DNA of 64,000 nucleotides from Prescottella equi (GCF_002094305.1 NZ_LWTX01000002.1:620001-684000); one strand, 5' to 3'; positions 17,497-27,018 are shown, counted from the stretch's first letter. Numbers and translations are program-made. The notes: generated by a model not told the origin, from the sequence alone.

Positions 17497-17511
17497 GTCT
17501 CATTGTGAGAC
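17497..17511. promoter_or_regulatory. Palindromic operator GTCTCA-TTG-TGAGAC
   Basis: A perfect inverted repeat GTCTCATTGTGAGAC lies 28 bp upstream of the TetR start, in the 241-bp gap to the P450 gene. Its position and symmetry fit a TetR autoregulatory site. The rest of the gap shows no feature I can name. Confidence 0.5.
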
Positions 17512-17709
17512 AGAGAGGCAGTTTCGTCTACATCGTGGAATTGCCGCCACCTGCGGCGACACCGACGACCGGCCACAGCCTCGAGACAGCCCATTCGCGC
17601 ACGTCAAACGGGTTCTCTCAGTTTCCCGGCACCCCTTGACACCGCGTCGCCGCGGGCTGGACGGTGGCATCACCACACCAGGTTCCGACCGCTTGACGGG
17701 AGATCATCC

Positions 17710-18936
17710 GTGACCAGGACACGTATGGACGGGCTCGGCGTCTTCGACCCCGCACACCTCGACGACCCCTACCCGCTGTACGCGACGCTGCGCGAGCGCG
17801 ACCCCGTCCACCGCGTCCCCGGCACCGACTTCCACCTCGTGTCGTCGTGGGAACTGGTGACCGAGGCACTGGCCCGTCCCGAGGACTTCTCGTCGAACCT
17901 CACCGGGGTGATGGTGCAGCGAGCCGACGGTCCACCCGTCACGTTCGACATGGACGGCGGCGGTCGCGCGGTCCACGTGCTCGCCACCGCCGACGATCCC
18001 TCGCACGCGGTGCACCGCAAACTCGTTCTCGCGCAACTCACCAAGCGGATCCGCATCCTCGGACCCACGGTGCGGGCCCTCGTCGATCAACTCTGGGATG
18101 CCGGGCTGCGCGCCGACGACACCTTCGAGTGGGCGCGCGAGATGGCCGACGCATTACCCCTCGCCCTCGTCGCGAGCCTGATCGGACTGCCGCAGAGCGA
18201 CGTCCCGCAACTGCTTTCGTGGTCGTACGACAGCACCGAGATGCTCGGCGGGATCGTCACCGAGGACCGTCTACCGACGCTGGTCGCTTCGGCTGCCGCA
18301 CTCACCGGCTACCTCCACACCGAATTCACTGCCGCCAAGCGAGATCCGCAGACAGATCTGCTGGGCGTGCTGGCCCACGCCTGCAACGAGGGCGATCTCA
18401 CCGACGACGTCGCCGTCCTCGTCCTGGTGCAACTGGTCGGCGCTGGCGGCGAGTCGACTGCAGGCCTGATCGCCAACGCCACCCGAATCCTCGCGACGAA
18501 TCAGGAACTGCAGGACCGGCTCCGGCGCGACCCGCAGCTGATCGACCCGTTCCTCGACGAGGCACTCCGGCTCGAATCACCGTTCCGCGGGCATCACCGA
18601 CACGTCGTCACGGACACCACCCTCGGCGGCGTCCGGCTGTCCGCCGGGAACCACCTGCTGCTGCTGTGGGGGGCCGCGAATCGCGATCCGGCGAGGTTCG
18701 TGGACCCCGACACCGCCCGCCTGGACCGCCCGAACCTGAAAGGCCACCTCGCGTTCGGCAAGGGTATCCACTTCTGCGTCGGATCGGCGCTGGCCCGGAT
18801 GGAAGCACTGGCCGCGCTGACGACGCTGATCGAGCGCACCACGTCGTTCACCATCGCCGACGGCGGAGCCGAATGGGTGCCGAGCCTGTTGGTGCGCCGT
18901 CATCGATCGCTGCCACTGGAACTGAACCGCCGCTGA
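17710..18936 (+). CDS. Cytochrome P450
   Basis: 408 residues. I-helix oxygen motif LVGAGGESTA (Glu-Ser-Thr variant of the usual Asp-Thr), K-helix EALRLES (ExxR), and heme loop FGKGIHFCVGSALARME with Cys356 as the thiolate ligand. It is a soluble class I bacterial P450 that needs a ferredoxin and reductase from elsewhere. The substrate is unknown. Start GTG 17710 follows TTGACGGGAG. A flavoprotein of the KstD type follows 124 bp later, so a steroid- or terpenoid-like substrate is possible but not shown. Confidence 0.92.
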   Translation: MTRTRMDGLGVFDPAHLDDPYPLYATLRERDPVHRVPGTDFHLVSSWELVTEALARPEDFSSNLTGVMVQRADGPPVTFDMDGGGRAVHVLATADDPSHAVHRKLVLAQLTKRIRILGPTVRALVDQLWDAGLRADDTFEWAREMADALPLALVASLIGLPQSDVPQLLSWSYDSTEMLGGIVTEDRLPTLVASAAALTGYLHTEFTAAKRDPQTDLLGVLAHACNEGDLTDDVAVLVLVQLVGAGGESTAGLIANATRILATNQELQDRLRRDPQLIDPFLDEALRLESPFRGHHRHVVTDTTLGGVRLSAGNHLLLLWGAANRDPARFVDPDTARLDRPNLKGHLAFGKGIHFCVGSALARMEALAALTTLIERTTSFTIADGGAEWVPSLLVRRHRSLPLELNRR

Positions 18937-19060
18937 CCCAGAAGGATTGAGTGCGCACCCCCAGCTTCCCGCTCACCGGACAACCACCTTCACGGTCCCG
19001 CACTGCGACCCTACTGTGACCGGCACCACAGCCATGCCAGTGTCACGACAGGAGAACCGG

Positions 19061-20539
19061 ATGAGCGCACGCGTACCCGTCACCCCGATCGACGCGGCGG
19101 AGATCACCGCCTACGACCACGAGACCGACGTCCTCGTCATCGGCTACGGCTGCGCCGGTGCGTCGGCCGCACTCGAGGCCGACGCCGCGGGCGCCGACGT
19201 GGTCCTGCTCGAGCGACAGAGCGGTGGCGGCGGGTCGTCGGCATTGTCCGGGGGCGAAATGTACCTCGGTGGCGGAACCCCGATCCAGGAGGCGTGCGGC
19301 TTCACCGACACCGCCGAGGAGATGGAGAAGTTCCTGCTCGCCGCGCTCGGCCCGGACGCCGACCAGGAGAAGGTGGGACTCTACAGCCGCGAGAGTGTCG
19401 CCCACTACCAGTGGCTCGTCGACCACGGCGTCCCCTTCAAGCCGTCGCTGTGGGACTCCCCCACCTGGGTGCCGCCCACCGACGACGGCCTGATGTGGAT
19501 GGGTGAGAACGCCTATCCGTTCTACGAGATCGCCGAACCGGCGCCCCGTGGGCACCGCGTCACCTCGGACGGTTTCGGCGGCAAGGTTCTGATGGCGGTG
19601 CTCAGCGAGGCCGTCACGAAGACCGCGATCGCGATCCACACCGACACCACCGCCCTGCGCCTGATCATGAAGGACGGCCGCGTCGTCGGCGTCGTGGCCC
19701 GGCACTTCAACGAGACCGTCACCTACCGTGCCCGACGCGGCGTGGTCATCACGACCGGCGGGTTCGCCGACAACAAGGAGATGCTCGCGCAGCACGCGCC
19801 ACAGCTGGTGGGTCTGGGCGTCAACAGCGACGGCGGCGACGACGGCCGCGGCATCGTGATGGCGCAGGCCGTCGGCGCGGCGGTCAAGCACATGTCTGCC
19901 GGTCAGGTGGGTATCTCGCTGGTGCCCGGAATGATGGTGCGCGGCATGATCGTCAACAGTGTCGGCCAGCGGTTCATCAACGAGGACGTCTACCCCGGCC
20001 TGGTCGGGCAGGCGGCACTGTTCAAACACAACCTGAAGGTGTGGGTGATCCTCGACGAGCAGGCGTACGAGGAGGTCCCGGTCGACGAACGCTGGGGCGT
20101 GCAGCCGCATTTCGTCGCCGAGACGCTCGAAGAGCTCGAGCGCGAGATCGGCATGCCCGAGGGCGCACTACAGAACACGGTCGGCGAGTACAACCGCTTC
20201 GCCGAACACGGCGAGGATCCGTACTTCCACAAGTCGGCGCGCTGGCTGCGTCCACTGCAGTCGCCGTTCGCCGCGATCGACGTCCAGCGTGGCATGGCTC
20301 CCCCGGAGTACGGCGACGGCGGAACCGGCGGTGGCGGCGCCGAGGTGTTCACCATCGGCGGCCTGCGCACCACTGTCGACGGCCGCGTCCTAGACCTCGA
20401 CGACGACGCGATCCCCGGCCTCTTCGCTGCCGGGCGCGCGACGTCCGGCCTGCACTCGTGGGGCTACATCAGTGGCACCTCGCTCGGTGACGGCACCTTC
20501 TTCGGCCGTAGGGCCGGCGTCGCCGCCTCGCGCGAGTAG
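19061..20539 (+). CDS. FAD-dependent dehydrogenase, KstD/fumarate-reductase flavoprotein family
   Basis: 492 residues from ATG 19061 (GGAGAACCGG just upstream). FAD motifs: VLVIGYGCAGASAALEADAAGADVVLLER at the N-terminus, GGGSSALSGGEMYLGGG, then VVITTGGFADNKEML and the C-terminal SGTSLGDGTFFGRRAG. This FAD_binding_2 group includes 3-ketosteroid-delta1-dehydrogenases and related enone reductases. The substrate is not known. Its last 150 bases are overlapped by the opposite-strand ABC exporter frame. A stem CTGTGACC-GGCACCACAG lies in the short leader. Confidence 0.85.
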   Translation: MSARVPVTPIDAAEITAYDHETDVLVIGYGCAGASAALEADAAGADVVLLERQSGGGGSSALSGGEMYLGGGTPIQEACGFTDTAEEMEKFLLAALGPDADQEKVGLYSRESVAHYQWLVDHGVPFKPSLWDSPTWVPPTDDGLMWMGENAYPFYEIAEPAPRGHRVTSDGFGGKVLMAVLSEAVTKTAIAIHTDTTALRLIMKDGRVVGVVARHFNETVTYRARRGVVITTGGFADNKEMLAQHAPQLVGLGVNSDGGDDGRGIVMAQAVGAAVKHMSAGQVGISLVPGMMVRGMIVNSVGQRFINEDVYPGLVGQAALFKHNLKVWVILDEQAYEEVPVDERWGVQPHFVAETLEELEREIGMPEGALQNTVGEYNRFAEHGEDPYFHKSARWLRPLQSPFAAIDVQRGMAPPEYGDGGTGGGGAEVFTIGGLRTTVDGRVLDLDDDAIPGLFAAGRATSGLHSWGYISGTSLGDGTFFGRRAGVAASRE

Positions 20540-22339
20540 CGCGGCGTACCGGCCGCCGAGCGCGCGCAACTCCTCGTGGGTGCCGCGCTCGGCGACCCGG
20601 CCATGATTCAGCACCGCGATCTGGTCGGCATCGCGGATCGTCGAGAGCCGGTGCGCGATCGTGATCGTCGTCCGGCCACGACTGACGACGTCGAGCGCGG
20701 CCTGCACGGCCCGCTCGGTCTCGTTGTCGAGTGCGCTGGTGGCCTCGTCGAGCACCAGGATCCGCGGGTCCCGCAACAGGGTTCGCGCGATCGCGATGCG
20801 CTGCTTCTCGCCACCGGAGAACCGGTGCCCGCGCGCGCCGACCACGGTGTCGTAGCCGTCGGGCAGCGACACGATCAGCTCGTGCACCTGCGCCGCCTGC
20901 GCCGCAGCCTCGATCTCGGCGTCCGACGCGTCGGGCCGGGCGTGCCGCAGATTCTCCCGGATCGTCGCGTGCAGCAGATACGTCTCCTGCGACACGACAC
21001 CGACCAGTTCGGACAGCTCCGCGAGCCGAATGTCGCGCAGGTCCACACCGTCGATCGTGACCCGGCCCGACGTCGGGTCGTGCAGACGCGCAACCAGCGA
21101 TGCCAGCGTGGTCTTGCCGGAGCCGGTTTCGCCCACCAGCGCGAGCGACGACCCGGCGGGCACCTCGAGGGTGACGTCGGCGAGCGCATCGCGGTCGGCA
21201 TTCTCGTAACGGAACCCGACGTCTTCGAACCGCACCGCACCGTCGACTCGCTCGCGCGGCATCGGTGTGGGGCGTTCGGGATCGTCGATCTCCACCGGCA
21301 GATCCAGGTACTGGAAGATCCGGCTGAACAACGCGAGCGAACTCGTCACGGACACACCGACATCGAGCAGGCCCATCAGCGGACGGAACAGCGTGGTCTG
21401 CAGCCCGGTGAACGCCACCAGGGTGCCGATCGTCATGCCGCCCGACGTCGCCGGCAGCCCGGCCGCAAGGTACAGCAGCGCGGGGATGGCCGAGAAGATG
21501 ATGCTCATCGTCGCCATCCGCCAACGTCCGGACAGCTGGGAGCGGACCTCGAGATCGACGAGCCGCGTGGATGTCTCGGAGAAACGCTCGGACAGCGCCG
21601 GCCCGGCACCGAGCGTCTTACCGAGCTGCACCCCGCTGATCGACAGCCCCTCCTCGATCTGGGTCTGCATGTCCGCCAGCGCCTTCTGCCGCTGCGCGGT
21701 GATCTCGCGCCGCATGAGCGCGACCTTGCGGGTGAGCCAGATCGCGGGCGGCAGCACGATCAACGACAGCAATGACAGCCGCCAACTGAGTACCGCCATC
21801 GCGATCGCGGTGCCGATCACCGTCGTGACGTTGGACGCGATCGACGTCGCCGTGGACGTCACGACGGTCTGCATGCCGCCGATGTCGTTGGTGAGCCGGG
21901 ACTGGACCTCACCGCCGCGGGTGCGGGTGAAGAAGCCGAGCGACTGGCGCTGCAGGTGTGTGAACACCCGCGTCCGCAGGTCGTGCATGATCCGCTGCCC
22001 GACGGTCGTCGAGATCCACGTCTGCACCACGCCGAACACCGCCGTCGCGACGGTGATCGCCAGCATCGCGACCACGGCCCACACGAGCAGCGTGACGTTC
22101 TGTTCCGGGATCGCCCGGTCGATCACCTCACGCACGAGGAACGGGTTGGCCAGCGAGATCGCCGACGACGCCACGATCAGCGCGACAACCACCGTGATCT
22201 GCCACCGGTACGGCGCGAAGAGCGCACCGATCCGGCGCAGGCTGACCGGGGATTCCTCGAGCTGGGCGCGGTCGGCGGGGTCGACCTTGCGGGTTCGCAT
22301 CGGACCACCGCCGGGTCCGCCGAATGGAAGGCTTGTCAT
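20390..22339 (-). CDS. ABC multidrug/lipid exporter, fused membrane and ATPase domains
   Basis: 649 residues. Six-helix membrane domain at about residues 40-340, then the ATPase: Walker A GETGSGKTTL, signature FSGGEKQRIAIARTLL, Walker B ILVLDEATSALD, switch TIAHRLSTI. It is a half-size type IV exporter that must dimerise. Its start faces a MarR gene across 88 bp with a shared operator, so the substrate of the pump is probably what MarR senses. The frame stays open past the usual end (YAALLARGG) and adds a 45-residue tail that runs antisense into the KstD-like gene to a stop at 20390; the tail looks like read-through of antisense coding sequence. Confidence 0.88.
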   Translation of the reverse strand: MTSLPFGGPGGGPMRTRKVDPADRAQLEESPVSLRRIGALFAPYRWQITVVVALIVASSAISLANPFLVREVIDRAIPEQNVTLLVWAVVAMLAITVATAVFGVVQTWISTTVGQRIMHDLRTRVFTHLQRQSLGFFTRTRGGEVQSRLTNDIGGMQTVVTSTATSIASNVTTVIGTAIAMAVLSWRLSLLSLIVLPPAIWLTRKVALMRREITAQRQKALADMQTQIEEGLSISGVQLGKTLGAGPALSERFSETSTRLVDLEVRSQLSGRWRMATMSIIFSAIPALLYLAAGLPATSGGMTIGTLVAFTGLQTTLFRPLMGLLDVGVSVTSSLALFSRIFQYLDLPVEIDDPERPTPMPRERVDGAVRFEDVGFRYENADRDALADVTLEVPAGSSLALVGETGSGKTTLASLVARLHDPTSGRVTIDGVDLRDIRLAELSELVGVVSQETYLLHATIRENLRHARPDASDAEIEAAAQAAQVHELIVSLPDGYDTVVGARGHRFSGGEKQRIAIARTLLRDPRILVLDEATSALDNETERAVQAALDVVSRGRTTITIAHRLSTIRDADQIAVLNHGRVAERGTHEELRALGGRYAALLARGGDAGPTAEEGAVTERGATDVAPRVQAGRRAPGSEEAGDRVVVEV

Positions 22340-22380
22340 TGCACCACCCCTCTCAGATGTCGGGGCAAGCCTTTACTGAG

Positions 22381-22401
22381 GTTGCCTCAACATGAGGTAA
22401 C
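22381..22401. promoter_or_regulatory. MarR-type operator in divergent promoter
   Basis: Half-sites GTTGCCTCA and TGAGGTAAC, separated by ACA minus one shared base, form an inverted repeat with a single mismatch in the 88-bp gap between the ABC exporter and MarR genes. A further half-site TGAGGTAG is at 22409-22416. This is the likely MarR binding site for both promoters. Confidence 0.6.
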
Positions 22402-22427
22402 TGTCAAGTGAGGTAGGCTCCAGCAGC

Positions 22428-22862
22428 ATGACGGACGTATCGGCCGAGCAACTCCGCGACCTCGTGATCTCCACGTCGCGCGGGCTGCGCCGACGCTGGT
22501 TCTCGGCCCTCGAACCGTGGGGGCTGTCCCCGCACGAGTTCCGCGCACTGCGTGTGATCGACGGCGAGGCCGGCGGCCGCCCCCGCCTCGGCGACGTCGC
22601 CAAGGCCCTGCGCATCGCGCCCCGCTCGGCCACCGAGGTGGTGGATCGACTGCAGAAGCGCGACCTCGTCGAACGCGTCGCCGACGACGTGGACCGTCGC
22701 GCGGTGTGCGTCCGGCTCACCGACAGCGGTCGCCGGCTTCTGGACGAGATGTCCGCCGCCCGCGACGCCCAGGCCGCCGACTTCTTCGCCGGACTCGACG
22801 ACCACGACCGCGTCGAGCTGAGCCGGATCCTCGACAAGCTCACCGCCGACGACCGCTGCTGA
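22428..22862 (+). CDS. MarR family transcription regulator
   Basis: 144 residues. Winged helix-turn-helix with LSPHEFRALRVI, RLGDVAKALRIAPRSATEVVDRLQKRDLVERVADDVDRRAVCVRLTDSGRRLL, the standard MarR pattern. It probably represses the divergent ABC exporter and itself through the inverted repeat at 22381-22401. The ligand is unknown. Confidence 0.92.
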   Translation: MTDVSAEQLRDLVISTSRGLRRRWFSALEPWGLSPHEFRALRVIDGEAGGRPRLGDVAKALRIAPRSATEVVDRLQKRDLVERVADDVDRRAVCVRLTDSGRRLLDEMSAARDAQAADFFAGLDDHDRVELSRILDKLTADDRC

Positions 22863-22938
22863 CCCAGGAAACGCCGAACGGGAATCCGCGGCACGCGCGG
22901 AGTCCGAGACCGTGCCGGGGATTCCCGTTCGAGACCGA

Positions 22939-23643
22939 CTACTGGGCCAGCGTCGCCTTCACGAAGGCCAGCGCCTGCGGCCAGGAGATCTCCCAGGCCG
23001 CTTTGTTCACCGGATCGTCGTGGCGCGCCCGGGCACTGAAGCCGTGCGCGGCGCCCGGGTAGGCGTGCACGATGGTCGCGCCGGATTCGCGGGACTGCAG
23101 CGCGGCCTGCAGGGCCCGGAAGCTCCCGGTCGACAGGATGGTGTCGGCGCCGGCGTGCAACACCATCACCGGGGCGGCGATCGTCGGGGCCAGCGCGATC
23201 GCGTCGAGGTCGTGATTCGCCGCGGCCGGATCCCAGATCGACGGATGGTACGCAACGACATTCGCGAGATCGGTATCGCGGGTGCCGAGCAGCAGCGCGA
23301 ACCGACCGCCCAGGCACCAGCCGATCACGCCGACCCGGCGTGCGCCGAGTTCGCCGCGCGCGTAGTCGAGCAACGCGGCCATCTCGGCCAGGCACGTCTC
23401 GTCGTCGAGCTCGCCCATGAGCTCGAACAGCCGTTCCTTGGCGGTGTCGTCGAGGCTCGGTCCGTGCCACGGATCCCACACCAGGGCGGTGACTCCGGAC
23501 GCGGCGACGTCGTCGGCGTACTCCCGCACCTGCGCGTCGATGCCGTTGATCATCGGCAGCAGCAGCATGACGGTGTCGCTGCCGCCCTCGGGCCGCGCGA
23601 GATACGCGGTCAGGTCGCCGACCGTGATGGAACCTGCTGTCAC
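22939..23643 (-). CDS. Dienelactone hydrolase family protein
   Basis: 234 residues. Alpha/beta hydrolase with nucleophile Cys in GWCLGGR, acid in LHAGAD and His in GAAHGF, the Cys-Asp-His triad of dienelactone hydrolases. It hydrolyses a lactone or ester; the true substrate is open. Start GTG 23643 overlaps the stop of purB by GTGA, so it is translated with purB although no metabolic link is clear. An inverted repeat CGGGAATCC/GGATTCCCG (22879-22887 and 22918-22926) lies between its end and that of the convergent marR gene and may terminate both. Confidence 0.88.
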   Translation of the reverse strand: MTAGSITVGDLTAYLARPEGGSDTVMLLLPMINGIDAQVREYADDVAASGVTALVWDPWHGPSLDDTAKERLFELMGELDDETCLAEMAALLDYARGELGARRVGVIGWCLGGRFALLLGTRDTDLANVVAYHPSIWDPAAANHDLDAIALAPTIAAPVMVLHAGADTILSTGSFRALQAALQSRESGATIVHAYPGAAHGFSARARHDDPVNKAAWEISWPQALAFVKATLAQ

Positions 23644-25061
23644 AGAATCGAACCCGGGGTGTAGCGGGCGGCATCGGGGTTGGCGTCGACGAGCTTCTGC
23701 ACCTCGGCGACCACCGAGTCGACCTGCGCGCCGGCGGCACCGACGAACGCGGAGCGGTCGGCCAGCGCCTCGTCCAGCGCGGCACGGTCGAGCGGCAGCC
23801 GGTCGTCGGCGGCCAGACGATCGAGCAGGTCGGGCTCCTTGCCCTCCTCGCGCATCGCGAGCGCGACGGCGACGGCGTGCTCCTTGATGGCCTCGTGCGC
23901 GGTCTCGCGTCCGACACCGGCACGCACCGCGGCCATGAGGACCTTGGTGGTGGCGAGGAACGGCAGGTAGCGGGTGAGCTCGTTCTCGATGACGGCCGGG
24001 TAGGCGCCGAACTCGGCGAGCACCGTCAGGAACGTCTCCATCTGGCCGTCGATCGCGAAGAACGCGTCCGGCAGAGCAACGCGGCGGACGACGGAGCAGA
24101 ACACGTCGCCCTCGTTCCACTGCGCGCCGGCCAGCTCCGACGCCATCGACGCGTAGCCGCGCAGCACCACCTGCAGGCCGTTGACGCGCTCGCACGAGCG
24201 GGTGTTCATCTTGTGCGGCATCGCCGACGAGCCCACCTGGCCGGGCTGGAAGCCCTCGGTGACCAGCTCGTGGCCGGCCATCAGGCGGATGGTGTGCGCC
24301 ATCGACGACGACGCGGCACCCAGCTGGACCAGCGCCGACAGCACGTCGTGGTCGAGCGAGCGCGGGTAGACCTGGCCGACGCTGGTGAACACGTGCGCGA
24401 AGCCGAGGTGCTCGGCGACCTTGGCCTCGAGCTGCTCGAGCTTGGCGGCGTCACCGCCCAGGAGGTCGAGCATGTCCTGCGCGGTGCCCATCGGGCCCTT
24501 GATGCCGCGCAGCGGGTAGCGATCGATGAGCTCGCGCACACGGGTGAGCCCCACGAGCATCTCGTCGGCGGCGGACGCGAAACGCTTGCCGAGCGTGGTG
24601 GCCTGCGCGGCGACGTTGTGGGAGCGGCCGGCCATCACGATGCCGGTGTACTCGGCGGCACGCTCGGCCAGGCGGGCAGCGATCGCGATCCCGTGGTCGT
24701 AGACGTGTTCGAGCGAACGGAGCACCTGCAGCTGCTCGACGTTCTCGGTGAGGTCGCGGCTCGTCATGCCCTTGTGGACGTGCTCGTGGCCGGCGAGCGC
24801 GTTGAACTCCTCGATGCGCGCCTTCACGTCGTGGCGGGTGACCCGCTCACGCTCGGCGATCGAGTCGAGATCCACCTGGTGAAGCACGCGCTCGTAGTCG
24901 GCGACGGCCTCCTGGGGAACGTCGATCCCGAGCTCGGCCTGCGCCTGCAGCACCGCCAGCCACAGCTGGCGCTCGAGCACGATCTTGTGCTCCGGCGACC
25001 ACAGCTCCTTCAGGGCGGGGCTGGCGTAACGGTTGGCAAGGACATTCGGGATGCGGCTCAC
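23640..25061 (-). CDS. purB: Adenylosuccinate lyase
   Basis: 473 residues. Signature GSSAMPHKMN with the flexible loop, the catalytic His in MAGRSHNVAAQATTLGKR, and TSRDLTENVEQ in the substrate site. It cleaves SAICAR and adenylosuccinate in purine synthesis, as a cytoplasmic tetramer. Full family length for actinobacteria. The downstream dienelactone hydrolase overlaps its stop. purD is 2 kb away on the same strand. Confidence 0.97.
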   Translation of the reverse strand: MSRIPNVLANRYASPALKELWSPEHKIVLERQLWLAVLQAQAELGIDVPQEAVADYERVLHQVDLDSIAERERVTRHDVKARIEEFNALAGHEHVHKGMTSRDLTENVEQLQVLRSLEHVYDHGIAIAARLAERAAEYTGIVMAGRSHNVAAQATTLGKRFASAADEMLVGLTRVRELIDRYPLRGIKGPMGTAQDMLDLLGGDAAKLEQLEAKVAEHLGFAHVFTSVGQVYPRSLDHDVLSALVQLGAASSSMAHTIRLMAGHELVTEGFQPGQVGSSAMPHKMNTRSCERVNGLQVVLRGYASMASELAGAQWNEGDVFCSVVRRVALPDAFFAIDGQMETFLTVLAEFGAYPAVIENELTRYLPFLATTKVLMAAVRAGVGRETAHEAIKEHAVAVALAMREEGKEPDLLDRLAADDRLPLDRAALDEALADRSAFVGAAGAQVDSVVAEVQKLVDANPDAARYTPGSIL

Positions 25062-25097
25062 GAGACCTCAGTCTAATGGCGCACCCGAACGCCCTCG

Positions 25098-25709
25098 TCA
25101 GCGCGTGCTCGGCGGCGCGAAGTCGTCGATCAGGTCCGACAGCATCGCCCGCGCCATCCCCCGCGGGTCCGGGTCGACCTCGCTGAGCGCACCCACCACG
25201 ACGCCGTCGACGACGGCCACCAGCCGACGCAGCTGGGTCTCGCGGACCTCGCGCCCCGAGCGGCGCAACACCTCGGTGAGCAGGTCGTCGAGCTGGGCCC
25301 GCAGCCGCAACTGGACCTCGCGCAGTCCGGGATGCCGGGCGGAGGCGACGAACCGCTCGTACCGCGCGATCAGCCGCTCGCGGGCGCCGTCGCCCTCGTC
25401 GTCCGGCCCCACCAGCAGGTCGACGATCAGGTCCACCGTGGCTTCGACGCCCCGTCGGCGCTGGGTGACGTCGTCGATACGCTCCCGCATCGCGTCGAGC
25501 TCGCGGTTGCCGTTGTGTTCGACGGCGAGGGCGATCAACTCGTCGAGCGACCCGAAGTAGTAGGTGGTCGAGGCGAGTGGAAGCCCGGCCCTCGTAGCGA
25601 CGGCCCGATGCCGGACGGCGTCGAAACCACCCTCGAGGAGGAGGTCCGCGGCCGCGGTCACGAGCGCCTGCCGTCGCCGCTCACCTTTGGGTGTGGCGGC
25701 AGAGGTCAT
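25098..25709 (-). CDS. TetR family regulator
   Basis: 203 residues from ATG 25709. N-terminal helix-turn-helix RRQALVTAAADLLLEGGFDAVRHRAVATRAGLPLASTTYYFGSLDELIALAVEH. The C-terminal domain resembles the TetR_C_17 type with RLRAQLDDLLTEVLRRSGREV. Target genes are not clear; neighbours are purB and an aminotransferase on the same strand. The much longer open frame upstream is a shadow of the aminotransferase gene. Confidence 0.88.
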   Translation of the reverse strand: MTSAATPKGERRRQALVTAAADLLLEGGFDAVRHRAVATRAGLPLASTTYYFGSLDELIALAVEHNGNRELDAMRERIDDVTQRRRGVEATVDLIVDLLVGPDDEGDGARERLIARYERFVASARHPGLREVQLRLRAQLDDLLTEVLRRSGREVRETQLRRLVAVVDGVVVGALSEVDPDPRGMARAMLSDLIDDFAPPSTR

Positions 25710-25768
25710 CCGCCCATGGTGCCAGCCGGTCACCGCCCACCTGGGCGGAATCGGGGGAAGAACGCCCC

Positions 25769-26947
25769 CTAACGCGGCGCGGGCAACCACCGTTCGAGTC
25801 GAACCAGGGCATCCCGGATCTCCGCGGTGGCGCCCGCGAACGACATCCGCACGGTGTGGTCGCCGTGCGCGGTGTCGAAGTCGATGCCCGGCGCGAGCGC
25901 GAGCCCGGTGTCGGCGAGCAGGCGCGCGCACCACGACGTCGAGTCGTCGGTGAGGTGGGCGATGTCGGCGTACACGTAGAACGCGCCGTCGGCGGGCGCG
26001 AGCTCGGTGAGACCGAGCTTCGGCAGCCCTGTGAGCAGCAGTTCCCGGTTGGCGGCATACCGCTGGACGTGGCCGTCCAGTTCGGCGCGGGACTCGTCGG
26101 TGAACGCCGCGACGGCCGCGTACTGCGAGATCGCGGGCGGACAGACGGTCATGTTCGACGAGAGCCGCTGCAGTGCCCGGCGCAGGTGCTCGGGGACCAG
26201 CATCCAACCCAGCCGCCACCCGGTCATCGAGAAGTACTTCGACACCGATCCGATCACCACGGCCTCGCGCGAGGTCTCCCACGCGGACGCGGTCGGCTGG
26301 CCCCCGGCGAGTTCGCCCGAGAACTCGATGCCGTGGTAGATCTCGTCCGAGATCAGCAGTGTGTCGTGCTCCTCGCACCAGCGGGCCAGCGCGGCCAGTT
26401 CGGCCGGATCGATGACGGTGCCTGTGGGATTCGCGGGGCTCGCGACGATCAGGCCCGCGGGTGGGGTGTCCATCTGCTCGAGCATCGCGACCGTCGGCTG
26501 GAAGCGGGTCTCGGGGCCGCAGTCGATCTCGACGACGTTGCAGCCCAACGCCGTCAACGTGTTCCGGTAGGCGGGGTAACCCGGGCGCGCGACGACGACG
26601 GTGTCCCCGACGTCGAACGCGGCGAGGAACAGCAGTGTGAACGCGCCCGACGACCCGGTGGTGACGACGACCTCGTCGGGGTGGACGTCGTAGCCGGAAC
26701 GGCCGCGGTGGTAGTCGGCGATCGCCTGCCGCAGCGGCTCGATGCCGAACGTCTCGGTGTAGCCGAGCAGATGGTTGTCCAGCGATTCCCGTGCCGCGCG
26801 CAGCACCGGCTGCGGCGCCGGCGTCGACGGCTGCCCGGCGGCGAGGGACAGCACGTCACCGTGGGTGCGCTGCCGCTCGTTCGCGGCCTTCCACACGTCC
26901 ATGACGTGGAAGGCGGGGATGGTCGATCGCTGGGAGTCGCTGCGCAC
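25769..26947 (-). CDS. Class I/II aminotransferase (PLP)
   Basis: 392 residues from GTG 26947. PLP lysine in SVSKYFSMTGWRLGW, substrate Arg in HTVRMSFAG, and SPANPTGTV binding the cofactor. It belongs to the aspartate/alanine aminotransferase fold type I; the amino acid pair cannot be told. A 123-bp gap with a GC-rich hairpin (27019-27050) separates it from purD. The upstream in-frame extension is Arg-rich and covers that hairpin, so it was left out. Confidence 0.88.
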   Translation of the reverse strand: MRSDSQRSTIPAFHVMDVWKAANERQRTHGDVLSLAAGQPSTPAPQPVLRAARESLDNHLLGYTETFGIEPLRQAIADYHRGRSGYDVHPDEVVVTTGSSGAFTLLFLAAFDVGDTVVVARPGYPAYRNTLTALGCNVVEIDCGPETRFQPTVAMLEQMDTPPAGLIVASPANPTGTVIDPAELAALARWCEEHDTLLISDEIYHGIEFSGELAGGQPTASAWETSREAVVIGSVSKYFSMTGWRLGWMLVPEHLRRALQRLSSNMTVCPPAISQYAAVAAFTDESRAELDGHVQRYAANRELLLTGLPKLGLTELAPADGAFYVYADIAHLTDDSTSWCARLLADTGLALAPGIDFDTAHGDHTVRMSFAGATAEIRDALVRLERWLPAPR

Positions 26948-27018
26948 GTCTTCGACGTTAGCGCGCAGATCAGTGCCGCCCGAATCCGGTGCCCACCGCC
27001 GCCGCACCGCAAGACGGC

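Noticed and set aside
25710-26378. Upstream extension of the TetR gene at 25098
   Set aside because: It is an antisense-frame shadow of the aminotransferase gene; ATG 25709 gives a normal TetR N-terminus.
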